From positions 24,788 through 88,787 of the forward strand of contig CAIXGW010000010.1 of assembly GCA_903919145.1 (NCBI GenBank): 64,000 nt of DNA. Direction: 5' to 3'. Within the stretch, counting starts at the first letter, position 1; each line of letters starts with the position of its first letter. Origin of the DNA: an uncultured Myxococcales bacterium. GTDB lineage: Bacteria > Myxococcota_A > UBA9042. Of this stretch, positions 7,515 through 15,649 are shown piece by piece. The notes beneath the pieces were generated by a model that saw nothing but the letters and a program-made list of their open reading frames with translations, did not search any database and was not told where the DNA came from. The translations under genes were made by a program, and so were the position numbers.

Positions 7515-8870
7515 ATGCGCCCACTTTCCGCCGTGATTGCCCGCCGCCTGACTGCGTTGCTCGGCCTCGCCGCCCTGCTGCCGTCCTCTGCCTTTGCGGC
7601 AGGCTATGACACCCCGATCCTGTACAGCGCGCGCCACATGGGCATGGGCGGTGTGGCGATCGGCGCTGTCGACGACCCCAGCGCGATCTATCACAATCCC
7701 GCTGGCATAGCCGCCCAGGAAGCCGGCGCACTGCACCTGGACTTCTCGCCCATCATGGGGACGATCAAGGGCACGCCCAGCAAGACCTCCGGCAACATCG
7801 ACACCAACTTCTCGCTCTCTCCGGCGTTCTTGGGCGCTTTTGCCTGGCGCGTCCACAAGTACTTGAGCGCGGGCCTCGCCGTGTACCCGGCGGCGAGCTC
7901 CGGCGGCGGCTACAGCTACACTTCCAAAGACAGCAAGGGCTCGGTGACGTCCACGGAAGACAGCGCCAAGCTGGTGTTCTTGGAGGCCGCTCCGACCCTA
8001 GCCGTTGAGCTGCTTCCGGGCCTGCGCCTTGGCCTGGCCGGCAGGTTTGCCCAGGTCACCTTCCAGCGCAAAGTGCTCAACACGGAAGGCGGCACCGAGA
8101 TCCCGTACATCGACATGGACATGAAGGGCTACGCCTTTACCGGCATCCGCGCCGGCCTGCAGTACGCGTTTGGCGACTGGGACTTGGGCGCGGTCTACCG
8201 GACCGGCACCACCGCCACCGTAGAGGCCGACAAAGTGACCGTCACTGGCCTGCCCGCCAAGGACGGCAAGTTTGAGTTCAAGCTGCCCAGCAAGGCGGGC
8301 TTTGGCGTGCAGTACCGCGGCATCAAGAACCTGCGGCTTGGCGCGGACTTTGAGTACATCTTCAACTCAGAGAACGATGTCACCTACGTGTCCGGCAAGC
8401 CCTGCCTGGACGGCGACAAGTGCGAGCTCCAGGGCGCCGAGCTGAAAGTGCCCAATGTGGCCGAGTGGACCGACAGCATGACCGTCCGCGTCGGCGGCGC
8501 CTACAAGGTCGGCGACTTTGAGCCGCGGCTGGGCTACTTGCTCGACACCCAGGCCGCCAACAAGTCCTACCCGTCGGCCTTTGGCTCGCCGCCTGCTCCG
8601 ACCCACACGGTCACCGCCGGCCTGGGCTACGATGTCAGTAAAAACCTTGACCTTTCTGTAGCCTGCGCCTACCGCTCGGGCTCGACCACGGTCACCCCCG
8701 AAGACGTCAAGGCCGCCACCCAGAGCTGCGCATTCTGCGGCCAGCCGGGCGAGTACGCCCTCAACCTGCTGGGCGCCTACGTCGATGTGCGCTGGCGCTT
8801 TGGCGAGGGTCGCCGAGCAGTGCCCGTGAATCGGGCCCCCACCCCAGAGACCGGTAGTGGCGCTTGGTAA
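7515..8870 (+). CDS. FadL/OmpP1/TodX-family outer-membrane transport protein
   Basis: 451 residues from ATG 7515, chosen because GGAG sits 6 bases upstream; the ATG at 7503 has no site. Signal peptide MRPLSAVIARRLTALLGLAA...AFA, cleavage before AGYDTP. The mature start has the family pattern ARHMGMGGVAIGAVDDPSAIYHNPAGIA (N-terminal hatch with an NPAG motif), followed by alternating strands to the end. FadL-type 14-strand barrels move long-chain fatty acids or other hydrophobic compounds across the outer membrane. An internal Cys pair (CLDGDKC) and a later CAFC are unusual for a barrel and may form extracellular disulfides. The ligand is unknown. Confidence 0.85.
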   Translation: MRPLSAVIARRLTALLGLAALLPSSAFAAGYDTPILYSARHMGMGGVAIGAVDDPSAIYHNPAGIAAQEAGALHLDFSPIMGTIKGTPSKTSGNIDTNFSLSPAFLGAFAWRVHKYLSAGLAVYPAASSGGGYSYTSKDSKGSVTSTEDSAKLVFLEAAPTLAVELLPGLRLGLAGRFAQVTFQRKVLNTEGGTEIPYIDMDMKGYAFTGIRAGLQYAFGDWDLGAVYRTGTTATVEADKVTVTGLPAKDGKFEFKLPSKAGFGVQYRGIKNLRLGADFEYIFNSENDVTYVSGKPCLDGDKCELQGAELKVPNVAEWTDSMTVRVGGAYKVGDFEPRLGYLLDTQAANKSYPSAFGSPPAPTHTVTAGLGYDVSKNLDLSVACAYRSGSTTVTPEDVKAATQSCAFCGQPGEYALNLLGAYVDVRWRFGEGRRAVPVNRAPTPETGSGAW

Positions 8871-8890
8871 CGGAAAGTGAATTGGCGCTC

Positions 8891-8964
8891 ACGCTTCTCC
8901 GCTGGCGGTTGCTGCAGTTTGCAGGGAGAAGCGTTCCGGGATACGCTCCGATGCGCCCATCGGA
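8891..8964. repeat. inverted repeats after the FadL-type gene
   Basis: A perfect 10-bp inverted repeat ACGCTTCTCC (8891-8900) / GGAGAAGCGT (8925-8934), with a smaller stem inside, is followed by a compact 7-bp stem TCCGATG/CATCGGA (8947-8964, 4-base loop). No T-run follows either, so intrinsic termination is uncertain; they may act as 3'-end stabilisers. Confidence 0.45.
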
Positions 8965-9023
8965 AGTCGGTTGGACGGGTTCGGCTGGTAGTGCCCCCAG
9001 AGCCGACCGGGAGTGCAGCATAG

Positions 9024-9308
9024 ATGAATAAGCCAATAATCGCAGCATCTGCGCTGGTTGTCCTTGTTGCTCAAGGATGTATGTCGACAACGTTTGGCGA
9101 AATCCGGGCGCCATTCTACGCGCCGACCAGTGACGTCGAGTTTCGATGCGGCCGAGTGCCCGACGACCTCGATGAGCTGACCGCGAAAATGCAGAGTGCC
9201 TACGAAAAAGGGTGGCGAATCGTTGCTTTTGGACGTACTGCGAACACTTTCCTTGGCCTGACGGTTTCCACAAGTCCAGTATTCTGCGCTGAACGGCTAA
9301 AAAAGTGA
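9024..9308 (+). CDS. small lipoprotein, hypothetical
   Basis: 94 residues. MNKPIIAASALVVLVAQGC is a lipoprotein signal peptide with lipobox VAQGC (Cys19). The mature part has two further Cys (FRCGRV and PVFCAER), possibly one disulfide, and an amphipathic stretch DDLDELTAKMQSAYEKGW. I do not recognise the family. Base composition is visibly less GC-rich than the surroundings and the codon choice differs, suggesting it was acquired. GGAG lies 11 bases before the ATG, so the start is acceptable but not strong. Confidence 0.65.
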   Translation: MNKPIIAASALVVLVAQGCMSTTFGEIRAPFYAPTSDVEFRCGRVPDDLDELTAKMQSAYEKGWRIVAFGRTANTFLGLTVSTSPVFCAERLKK

Positions 9309-9556
9309 GCGGTGTCAATGACTTGACCTAACAGCTCGGATCCATAGGAAAAATCTGACGTAGGCAGGGCGGGTGGACGTGCGCCCCGCGCTTCGCGTGG
9401 ATCTCTGTGACCGCCAGGGGTGTACCGCCAACAGATTCGCTTCGCTCGCTCCAATGAGGACGCCACCGGCAGCTCAAGCTGCCTCCATACCACCAGCAGC
9501 AGCTTCACCTCGTGCGAGCCATCGTCGATCCTCAGCGAGGGCCGGTCGGCCTCATC

Positions 9557-9910
9557 TTACTGCCATTCTCTCTGCAGGAACTGCCGCGAGTCACCCAGGA
9601 TACCTTTGGTGAGAAGAACTTGCGCCGCCACGCCGGCTTCCTGCCGGATGGTGTGGATGTTGGCCCCGCTCAGTTCGATCCCAACCAATGCCGCGAGTAC
9701 CGTTTGTAGCGCTGTCGCATACGGTTCAAGCGCGCCCGCCAGCATCCCAAAAGACGCTGGTTCGCCTCCGGAACTGCGAGATCCATCGACCCGCAGTGGT
9801 CGTCGTCGGAGTCGTGCGCCGGCCGCCTTGATGGGCCCGGCGGCTATGTGCTTGCTCAGTTCACGCACATGAGCCTCCGACCCCTTGAACGGGTGATCTC
9901 CATTCGGCAT
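9557..9910 (-). pseudogene. hypothetical gene, probably interrupted by an in-frame stop
   Basis: An open frame of 117 codons from ATG 9908-9910 (AAGGG just upstream) ends at TAA 9557-9559 after FLQREWQ. Reading in the same frame past that single stop continues coherently (DEADRPSLRIDD, then HEVKLLLVVWRQLELPV) to about 9430. After that it turns Arg/Pro-rich and overlaps the lipoprotein gene on the other strand. The central part (e.g. ALQTVLAALVGIELSG) looks like a helical domain. No family recognised. The simplest view is a decaying gene with a nonsense mutation; a real short protein, or chance, is possible. Confidence 0.35.
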
Positions 9911-10206
9911 CTTTCCCTTCGGTGGCGCATCACCTTGGCCCCTGACGTGGGCACTCGTTGTTTCCCAATCGCGCGGCTGCACCGCCTCACTTGGCCTTGC
10001 CTGCTCATGACATGTCCGCCGATGCGGCTCGGCGTCTGTCCACGAAACTAGATCGGAAGGGGAGCTTCCGGATGGGGCCGACGAGTCTGCGGACGCGCCC
10101 ACGGTGCAGCCCGAAGACCCGCTTGACAACGGCAGCGCAGTGCACCACAATGCCGCCCCACGCTAAGGCGCCTGTGCGGTGCCCGTCAGCGTCCGTTGTC
10201 CTTGAT
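9911..10206. other. region between the decayed gene and tRNA-Phe
   Basis: About 300 bases with no supported gene. The minus-strand frame of the neighbouring pseudogene stays open here to 10150, but the translation is Ser/Pro/Arg-rich and unconvincing. It may hold remnants of the same gene. No attachment-site repeat of the tRNA 3' end was noticed on this side. Confidence 0.3.
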
Positions 10207-10279
10207 GCCCAGGTAGCTCAGTCGGTAGAGCAGTAGACTGAAAATCTACGTGTCGCTGGTTCGATTCCGGCCCTGGGCA
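10207..10279 (+). tRNA. tRNA-Phe (anticodon GAA)
   Basis: 73 bases. Acceptor stem GCCCAGG/CCTGGGC with discriminator A; D-arm with AGCTCAGTCGGTAGAGC; anticodon stem GTAGA/TCTAC around loop CTGAAAA (GAA at 10240-10242); T-loop GGTTCGATTCC. The CCA end is not encoded. Confidence 0.97.
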
Positions 10280-10386
10280 CTGCCAGAACCCCGCGGTGGA
10301 CGTCATAGTCGCCGCGGTGAGGCTGGGGTGCTTGTCAGAGAGATCCCGGTCAAGCTTCAGCTCGGCCAGGTCAGCTTTCGAGCGAA

Positions 10387-10446
10387 AGTGTCTGTGGCAG
10401 TGTCTGTGGCAGTGTCTATGTTGGTGTGTATGTTAGTGTCCATGTC
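10387..10446 (+). repeat. 12-bp tandem repeat, five units, between two tRNA genes
   Basis: Units are AGTGTCTGTGGC (10387-10398), the identical copy 10399-10410, then AGTGTCTATGTT, GGTGTGTATGTT and AGTGTCCATGTC. Copies degrade progressively towards tRNA-Ala. Not coding in any convincing frame. Confidence 0.85.
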
Positions 10447-10455
10447 AATGGTTAT

Positions 10456-10528
10456 GGGCCTGTAGCTCAGCTGGGAGAGCGCTGCGTTCGCAATGCAGAG
10501 GTCAGGGGTTCGATCCCCCTCAGGTCCA
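10456..10528 (+). tRNA. tRNA-Ala (anticodon CGC)
   Basis: 73 bases. Acceptor GGGCCTG/CAGGTCC (one G-U), D-arm AGCTCAGCTGGGAGAGC, anticodon stem CTGCG/TGCAG with loop TTCGCAA (CGC at 10489-10491, reading GCG codons), T-arm with GGTTCGATCCC, discriminator A. CCA is not encoded. Confidence 0.96.
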
Positions 10529-10649
10529 CCGCTAGTTTCTCCATGCAGGCCACCCCCACCGGAGTCGCTCCTCAGCGAATTCCGCGTGAACAGGGTGGCT
10601 TTCTGCGTTTTCACCCCCTCCAGTTTCTCACCCTTGCCGAGGTAAACCG

Positions 10650-12113
10650 ATGGCCCAGATCACCTTTACCGCCGACCCGCAAAACTGGATCGCCCAGGCG
10701 CAGACGGTAGTTGTTGCGGCCCGCAAAGCGGATCTGATCGCCGGTTGGCCGCTGGCCGGGCTGCCCACCGCCATCAGGGAAATCGCCGAGCGCCTGGCTG
10801 CCGACGCCAAGCCGGCGATGGGCGCCGTCTCGACCAGCCTGCTGCCCGCTGGCGGCGCCAAGCAGCTGGTGCTGATCGCCCTGCATGACAAGATCTCGCG
10901 CCACCTGTCAGAGACCCGCGCCCTGGAGATCTATCTGGCTCTGCGCGGAGTTGCTCGCCCAGACTCCGGCAAGGTCGCCATCTTGATCGGGCTTGCCGCC
11001 GCCGACCAGGCCGAAGGCGCCGCCATGGCGATCGGCCGCAGCTATCCGCTGTACTCGCGCAAAGCTGGCGCCAAGCCCGCCGCCGGCGAGATTGCGGTGC
11101 TCTTGACCACCAGCGCTGGCCCGGTCAGCGCCGGCTTGGACGCCCTGTCGGCCGCTTCTGACGCGGTTCGCCTGGCTGCGCGGCTGGTCGACATGCCCAC
11201 GGCTGAGCTGGACACCGCCGTTTTTGAGCGCGAGGCCGTCTCGGCCGTTGCTGCCCTGCCCCACGTCACCACCCAGTCGATCATCGGCGACGACCTGCTG
11301 GCCCACGGCCTGCGCGGCTTGCACGCCGTGGGCCGCACCGCCATGGTCGCTCCGCGGCTGGTGATCCTGGACTACAACCCGCCAGACGCCCAGGGCGACG
11401 CGGTGGCGCTCATTGGCAAGGGCCTGGTCTATGACACCGGCGGCCTGTTTCTGAAGATCGTCGACTCGCGGATGCTGACCATGAAGTGCGACATGGGCGG
11501 CGCTGCGGCGGTGCTCGGCGCGTTTGTGCTGCTGGCCAAGGGCGGCCTGAAGCGCCGGGTTGTGGCAGCCCTGGCAATGGCCGAAAACGCCATTGGCCCA
11601 GACGCCTATCGCCCCGACGACGTCATTGAGATGCACTCTGGCAAGACCATGGAAGTCAACAACACCGACGCCGAGGGCCGCATCGCCCTGGCCGACGCCG
11701 CCTCTTATGTGGGGCGCAATTTCCCGGTCAAGGTGCTGATCGACGCCGCCACCCTGACTGGCGCGCAGCTGATGGCCACCGGCAAGTACCACGCCGGTAT
11801 CGTCAGCAATGACAACGACCTGGAAGACGCCGCGATCAAAGCGGGCCTGGCTTCCGGCGACCACTGCATGCCCCTGCTGTACTCGCCTGAGCTGCACACC
11901 TCGGAATTCAAGAGCAGCGTCGCGGATATGCGTAACTCTGTGGCCGACCGCATGAATGCCCCTTCTTCGGCCAGTGGCCTGTGGGTCTACCTGCACATCG
12001 ACGACCTCAACCTGCGCTGGCTGCATATCGACCTCGCCGGCCCGGCGTTTGTCGACAACCGCGGCACCGGCTACGGCGTCGGCCTGATAGAGCAGCTGGT
12101 CCGCGCTATCTAG
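10650..12113 (+). CDS. pepA: leucyl aminopeptidase (peptidase M17)
   Basis: 487 residues. A cytosolic, two-metal, usually hexameric exopeptidase that removes N-terminal residues. The C-terminal catalytic domain carries [14 protein letters not shown] (Lys and Asp metal/catalytic residues), [17 protein letters not shown], and [14 protein letters not shown], the M17 signature (~337-349). These are followed by DAATLTGAQ and the closing region ending [14 protein letters not shown]. The N-terminal ~160 residues are the variable macrodomain-like part. GAGG lies 7 bases before the ATG. It has its own downstream hairpin (12115-12161). The family is firm; substrate range is not predictable. Confidence 0.93.
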   Translation: MAQITFTADPQNWIAQAQTVVVAARKADLIAGWPLAGLPTAIREIAERLAADAKPAMGAVSTSLLPAGGAKQLVLIALHDKISRHLSETRALEIYLALRGVARPDSGKVAILIGLAAADQAEGAAMAIGRSYPLYSRKAGAKPAAGEIAVLLTTSAGPVSAGLDALSAASDAVRLAARLVDMPTAELDTAVFEREAVSAVAALPHVTTQSIIGDDLLAHGLRGLHAVGRTAMVAPRLVILDYNPPDAQGDAVALIGKGLVYDTGGLFLKIVDSRMLTMKCDMGGAAAVLGAFVLLAKGGLKRRVVAALAMAENAIGPDAYRPDDVIEMHSGKTMEVNNTDAEGRIALADAASYVGRNFPVKVLIDAATLTGAQLMATGKYHAGIVSNDNDLEDAAIKAGLASGDHCMPLLYSPELHTSEFKSSVADMRNSVADRMNAPSSASGLWVYLHIDDLNLRWLHIDLAGPAFVDNRGTGYGVGLIEQLVRAI

Positions 12114-12114
12114 C

Positions 12115-12161
12115 GCTGCGGGCCGGGTTGGCGATCAGAACTCCCGCCAGGGCCCGGCAGC
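12115..12161 (+). terminator. probable terminator after pepA
   Basis: An imperfect long hairpin begins two bases after the pepA stop, with successive stems GCTGC/GCAGC, GGGCC/GGCCC and TGGCG/CGCCA separated by small bulges. T-rich tracts follow within 40 bases (ATTTTCC, GATTTTTTC). Less compact than the terminator at 7377. Confidence 0.5.
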
Positions 12162-12281
12162 TTCCACAGCCGCAGAAATTTTCCTCATGTAGATTTTTTC
12201 AACAGCCAGGCGCATGCGATTCTCGGCGCCGCCTGGCGGATTGTGGCTTTGGTTCCAAGCGATTGTAGAAAGCTGGCGCCG

Positions 12282-12298
12282 TTGGCACGGCTCATGCA
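12282..12298 (+). promoter_or_regulatory. sigma-54 (-24/-12) promoter candidate
   Basis: TTGGCACGGCTCATGCA matches the consensus YTGGCACGNNNNTTGCW at every conserved position except one (A for the first T of TTGC). The -24 GG is at 12284-12285 and the -12 GC at 12296-12297. It lies about 95 bases before the start of the surface-protein gene. An NtrC-type activator gene lies 3.3 kb downstream. Confidence 0.68.
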
Positions 12299-12392
12299 AA
12301 CTGTACAAAGCGTTCGGTCTGGGCTTGGGAGCGGCAGTCGCCCCAGCCCGTGGACCGGTTGCTACGAGGCCGCTCGCCTCAGGAGAATGACC

Positions 12393-13823
12393 ATGCGCCA
12401 CCTGCTCGCGATTGCGGCCCGGCTTGGGATGAGCCCAACCTTCTTTACTTCTGCAGCCTTGATCGTTGCCGGCCTCTCCGTGAGCGGCAGCGCCCAGGCT
12501 CTGTCTTTCTGCGACAGCAAGACCCCATGCGGCGCTGGCAGCCAGTGCTACGGCTGGCTTTGCGTCCCCACGGCTGCGGTCTGCAACCCGGCGGCTCCGG
12601 CGTGCGCGTCGTGGCAGACCTGCGACATGACCTGCAAAGTGATGGGCAGCTCCAGCGGCGGCACCTCCACCACCGACGCCGGCGTTGCGGTCGATGGCAG
12701 CAGCGGCTCTGGTGGCGGCTCCAGTGGCGGCTCCAGTGGCGGCTCCAGTGGCGGGTCAAGCGGCAGCGGTGGCGCGCCAATGCCTCCGGCCGACGGCGGC
12801 TCCTCAGACAAGCCGGCGCCGGCGCCCGATGCCGGCTCCACCGACGCCAGCTACCCAGACGACGCCAAGAGCCCGATGCCCGAGTTCGACGGCGGCAGCA
12901 CTGTGCCGCCAGCCGACTGCCCCAAGGACTATGGCGTGTGCCTGCCCGACCCGGCCAAGATCGTTGCTCAGCCAGGCTGCGAGCAGTTCTGCATGGCCAT
13001 GGCCAAGTGCGGCGGGCTAGGCGGCGGCGGCAGCAGCGGCAGCGACCCGGGCGAGTCGCCCCCTCCGATGCCCGGCGACGCCGGCCCCGCGCCCTCTGTC
13101 GATGCCGGCAGCAGCAGTGCGGATACGGGTTCGGGCTTTGCGCCCAAGCCCCAGGATGCTGGCTCCACGGACGACAGCGCGGGTGACAAGATGATTCCGC
13201 CCGACGGCGGCAAGACCGACGCCCCGCCGCCCAGCCCCGATCCAGACCAGGTCAACTTCTGCGTGCAGATCTGCAGTGTTGTCAAGCTTGGCGGCTACGC
13301 CAAGGTCGAGTTCGCCGCCATGGAACAGTGCGTCGCCAAGGGCGCGCCGGACTGCGATGCTCTGGAGATCAGCTGCGCCAAAGAAGCCCAGGCTTTTGAG
13401 GCTGCTATCAAGGGCGACGCCGGCTTGCAGCTGGCTCTGATGGCGCTTGGCGGCGGCGCCAGCGACAGCGGCGGCAGTGGCGGCACCGGGGTCCCTGAGC
13501 CCGGCAAGGACTCAGACGCCACAGCGCAGACCGGGTCCGATGCAACGTCTGGGTCGGTCGACACCGCCTTGGGCGCAGACGCGGGCAGCAGCGGCGGCGA
13601 GTCGAATACCGCGACCGACGGCGGCGCTGGTGCTCCGCAGAATCTCGACACCGCGGCAGGCAAAGACAGCAGCAGCGCAGCCACCGGCAGCACCGCCAGC
13701 GCGGCCAAGAGCGATGGCTGCACGGCCAGCCCCTCGGCCGCTCAGCCCGGCGCGCTTGCCCTGCTGCTGGTGGGCCTGGTCGGCTTGGTGCGCCGCCGCA
13801 AGCTCGCCCGCGTACGGGCATAG
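12393..13823 (+). CDS. secreted Gly/Ser/Asp-rich protein with MYXO-CTERM-like anchor
   Basis: 476 residues. The ATG at 12393 is chosen over 12387 because AGGAG (12381-12385) is then 7 bases away. The signal peptide ends SGSAQA before LSFCDSKTPCG. Order: a small Cys-rich domain (~35-85, CDSKTPCG...CYGWLC), a GGSS repeat linker, long Pro/Asp/Gly/Ser low-complexity blocks, a second Cys-containing segment (CEQFCMAMAKCGG), a third (CVQICSV...EQCVAKGAPDC, ~300-350), another low-complexity block, then GCTASPSAAQPGALALLLVG followed by a short hydrophobic stretch and RRRKLARVRA. That C-terminus fits MYXO-CTERM sorting (Cys, hydrophobic helix, Arg cluster), implying proteolytic processing and surface anchoring. 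Transcribed behind a sigma-54-like promoter. Function unknown. Confidence 0.8.
   Translation: MRHLLAIAARLGMSPTFFTSAALIVAGLSVSGSAQALSFCDSKTPCGAGSQCYGWLCVPTAAVCNPAAPACASWQTCDMTCKVMGSSSGGTSTTDAGVAVDGSSGSGGGSSGGSSGGSSGGSSGSGGAPMPPADGGSSDKPAPAPDAGSTDASYPDDAKSPMPEFDGGSTVPPADCPKDYGVCLPDPAKIVAQPGCEQFCMAMAKCGGLGGGGSSGSDPGESPPPMPGDAGPAPSVDAGSSSADTGSGFAPKPQDAGSTDDSAGDKMIPPDGGKTDAPPPSPDPDQVNFCVQICSVVKLGGYAKVEFAAMEQCVAKGAPDCDALEISCAKEAQAFEAAIKGDAGLQLALMALGGGASDSGGSGGTGVPEPGKDSDATAQTGSDATSGSVDTALGADAGSSGGESNTATDGGAGAPQNLDTAAGKDSSSAATGSTASAAKSDGCTASPSAAQPGALALLLVGLVGLVRRRKLARVRA
12714..12761 (+). repeat. 12-bp coding repeat (GGSS linker)
   Basis: GGCGGCTCCAGT three times perfectly (12714-12749) plus a degenerate fourth unit (12750-12761), encoding Gly-Gly-Ser-Ser repeats in the surface protein. 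In-frame unit length means slippage would alter linker length without a frameshift. Confidence 0.85.
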
Positions 13824-13955
13824 CCGTTGTAGAGGTCGATCTGGAGCCAGCTGCCATAGGCAATGGCTGCGAATTGGGGAAAACTAATCAGACTCGGCAG
13901 GCCCCCCTCCCTTCCTGCCGGGCAGGCTCTCCAGATCCCCCCTCTGGAAGAGCCG

Positions 13956-13997
13956 CCAACGGCCACCCTCCCGCACTTTGGGAGGAGTGGCCGTTGG
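13956..13997. terminator. bidirectional terminator hairpin between convergent genes
   Basis: A 17-bp stem: CCAACGGCCACCCTCCC (13956-13972) against GGGAGGAGTGGCCGTTGG (13980-13997), perfect apart from one bulged A, with loop GCACTTT. It sits between the stop of the surface-protein gene (13823) and the stop of rlmN (14115). The flanking T/A tracts are short (GCTTTG), so stability rather than a U-run is the main support. A weaker hairpin precedes it at about 13926-13952. Confidence 0.65.
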
Positions 13998-14114
13998 GCT
14001 TTGAGGGGCCCAGGCCAGCCTGCGCCGCCGCTGAACCTGAACGTGGACAGCCGCCCGCAGCGGCGATCCCGCTGAGGTTTTGCAGTCAGGCACTCCAAGA
14101 GCGCAATTGAATCC

Positions 14115-15278
14115 CTATCCTGGTTCGCCCTTGCCGCTCTGGCCCTGCTCGCCCGCCAGCTGTCCGCAGGCCGCGCCAATGTCCTGGCCTTTGGACTCGC
14201 GCAGGCTCACCGAAGCGCCGTGGCGCCGTGCCAGGTCGACAAACTGCTGGATCACCGGCCGCGGCGGCCGCTGGTAGTCGCTGCCTTCCCAGGCATTGAA
14301 CGGAATCACGTTGCAGTGGGCACCGACCCGCAGCGCCATCTCTGCCAGGCGCACCGCGTCGGCCGCGCTGTCATTGATACCGTTGAAGATGGCGTACTCA
14401 AAAGTGATCTTGCGGTGATCGCGGCGCGGCAGTGAACACAACACCTCTACCATCTTGGCAATCGGCACGCCCTTGTTGACGGGCATCAGCCGCGAGCGGA
14501 CCTCATCGGTGGTGGCGGTCAACGACCACGCCAAGTTGATCGCCGGCTGCGCTTCTACCAACCGCGTCAAGCCTTTGGCCAGACCGCTGGTCGACACCGT
14601 GATGCGCCGCGGCGAAAAGTCGTAGGCCTTGGGGTCCATCAGGATCGCCAGCGCGTCGAGCACAGCATCAAGGTTGTCCAGCGGCTCGCCCATGCCCATG
14701 AACACCAGGTTGTGCGGCCGCGCTGACAGCGGCCCCGCTTGGCCGCCGGCCACCCCGCCGCGCGCCTGCCCCTCGGCAAACCCGCGCCGGCAGGCTATCG
14801 CCACCTGCTCTACGATCTCGCCCGCGGTCAAATTGGCGCGCACCGGAATCCGCGCAGTGGCGCAGAAATCGCAGCCCATCTTGCAGCCCACCTGACTAGA
14901 CAGGCACTGGGTCACCGAGGCCGGCGAGCTGCCCTCTCCTTCCATGGGCATGATCACGGTCTCTACGGCCTGACCGTGGCTGGTCTGCAGCGCCAGCTTG
15001 GTCGAGCCGTCGATCACCGACGTCCTCTCGACTTCAATAGCCAGACTTTGCAAAGGCTTGGCCTGCATCAGCAGCTGGCGCATGCCCTCTGGCAGGTCGG
15101 TCATCTTGGCCCAGTCGCGCTCCAGCCTGACGTGCAGCCAGCGAAAGATCTGCTCGGCGCGAAAGGCCGGCAGCCCAGCCTGGCGCAGCAGCTCTGCCAG
15201 CCGCGGCCGCGGCAGCGACAGCAAGTCAGCGTCAACAAAAGGATTAGCTGCTGGCGTCTGCGGTTGGGGCGTTGACAC
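14115..15278 (-). CDS. rlmN: dual-specificity RNA methyltransferase RlmN
   Basis: 387 residues, GTG start at 15276-15278. Radical-SAM enzyme that methylates C2 of A2503 in 23S rRNA and A37 in some tRNAs. It has the CX3CX2C cluster motif at Cys132, Cys136 and Cys139 (GCKMGCDFCATA), FMGMGEPLDN (SAM-binding GEP), RRITVSTSGL, LTATTDEVRSRLMPVN, and the C-terminal catalytic Cys (~371, in GAACGQLAG) that forms the methyl-transfer disulfide/thiyl pair. It also has the YAIFNGINDS segment typical of RlmN. Convergent with the surface-protein gene. The start is less certain than the family because no strong ribosome-binding site is seen. Confidence 0.95.
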   Translation of the reverse strand: MSTPQPQTPAANPFVDADLLSLPRPRLAELLRQAGLPAFRAEQIFRWLHVRLERDWAKMTDLPEGMRQLLMQAKPLQSLAIEVERTSVIDGSTKLALQTSHGQAVETVIMPMEGEGSSPASVTQCLSSQVGCKMGCDFCATARIPVRANLTAGEIVEQVAIACRRGFAEGQARGGVAGGQAGPLSARPHNLVFMGMGEPLDNLDAVLDALAILMDPKAYDFSPRRITVSTSGLAKGLTRLVEAQPAINLAWSLTATTDEVRSRLMPVNKGVPIAKMVEVLCSLPRRDHRKITFEYAIFNGINDSAADAVRLAEMALRVGAHCNVIPFNAWEGSDYQRPPRPVIQQFVDLARRHGASVSLRESKGQDIGAACGQLAGEQGQSGKGEPG

Positions 15279-15520
15279 GACTGGGCGGCTCTTGACCGGG
15301 ACTTATCCGGCGCCGCCATGGTACGGCCGCCGCGGGCCCTTTGCCACTGCAGACCGCCGCAGCGGCGCCAGGGCCGCGGCTGCGCCATGCCGCCGACGCG
15401 ATCCCGGTGGCAGCCGACGCATCCTCGCAGGGCCTGACGACACTGCTGGTCTTTCCCGGTCCCCGCCCAGGTCTGCCTGAAGCTACAAGCCGGAACTTTG
15501 GGCCTGATGGGCTAGCGGCC

Positions 15521-15549
15521 TTGCCGTCGGCCTTGCGGCTCGTTATACT
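15521..15549 (+). promoter_or_regulatory. sigma-70-type promoter for the NtrC-type regulator
   Basis: TTGCCG (15521-15526), a 17-base spacer and TATACT (15544-15549; 5 of 6 to TATAAT), about 100 bases before the regulator start. The optimal spacing and strong -10 make it likely; the -35 is 4 of 6. Confidence 0.6.
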
Positions 15550-15610
15550 GTGTCTCAAGATGAAACACCCAGCGCTGGGATTCCGTGTCCAGCGGCGAAG
15601 GCACTGATTA

Positions 15611-15632
15611 TTCCATAGGTTCGCCTGTGGAA
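15611..15632 (+). promoter_or_regulatory. 5'-UTR hairpin with UUCG loop before the regulator's ribosome-binding site
   Basis: TTCCATAGG (15611-15619) pairs with CCTGTGGAA (15624-15632; one T-G wobble) around a TTCG tetraloop, giving a 9-bp very stable RNA hairpin. It ends 3 bases before the Shine-Dalgarno GGAGG (15636-15640). It could modulate translation or protect the transcript's 5' end. Confidence 0.6.
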
Positions 15633-15649
15633 TGTGGAGGTTTGGCAAG

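Noticed and set aside
9557..10150. Longer version of the minus-strand hypothetical gene starting at 10150
   Set aside because: The extra N-terminal 80 residues are Ser/Pro/Arg-rich with no ribosome-binding site; the ATG at 9910 has one.
10207..10528. tRNA pair as a prophage or integrative-element boundary
   Set aside because: No integrase gene and no repeat of a tRNA 3' end was seen in the window; only the composition shift supports acquisition.
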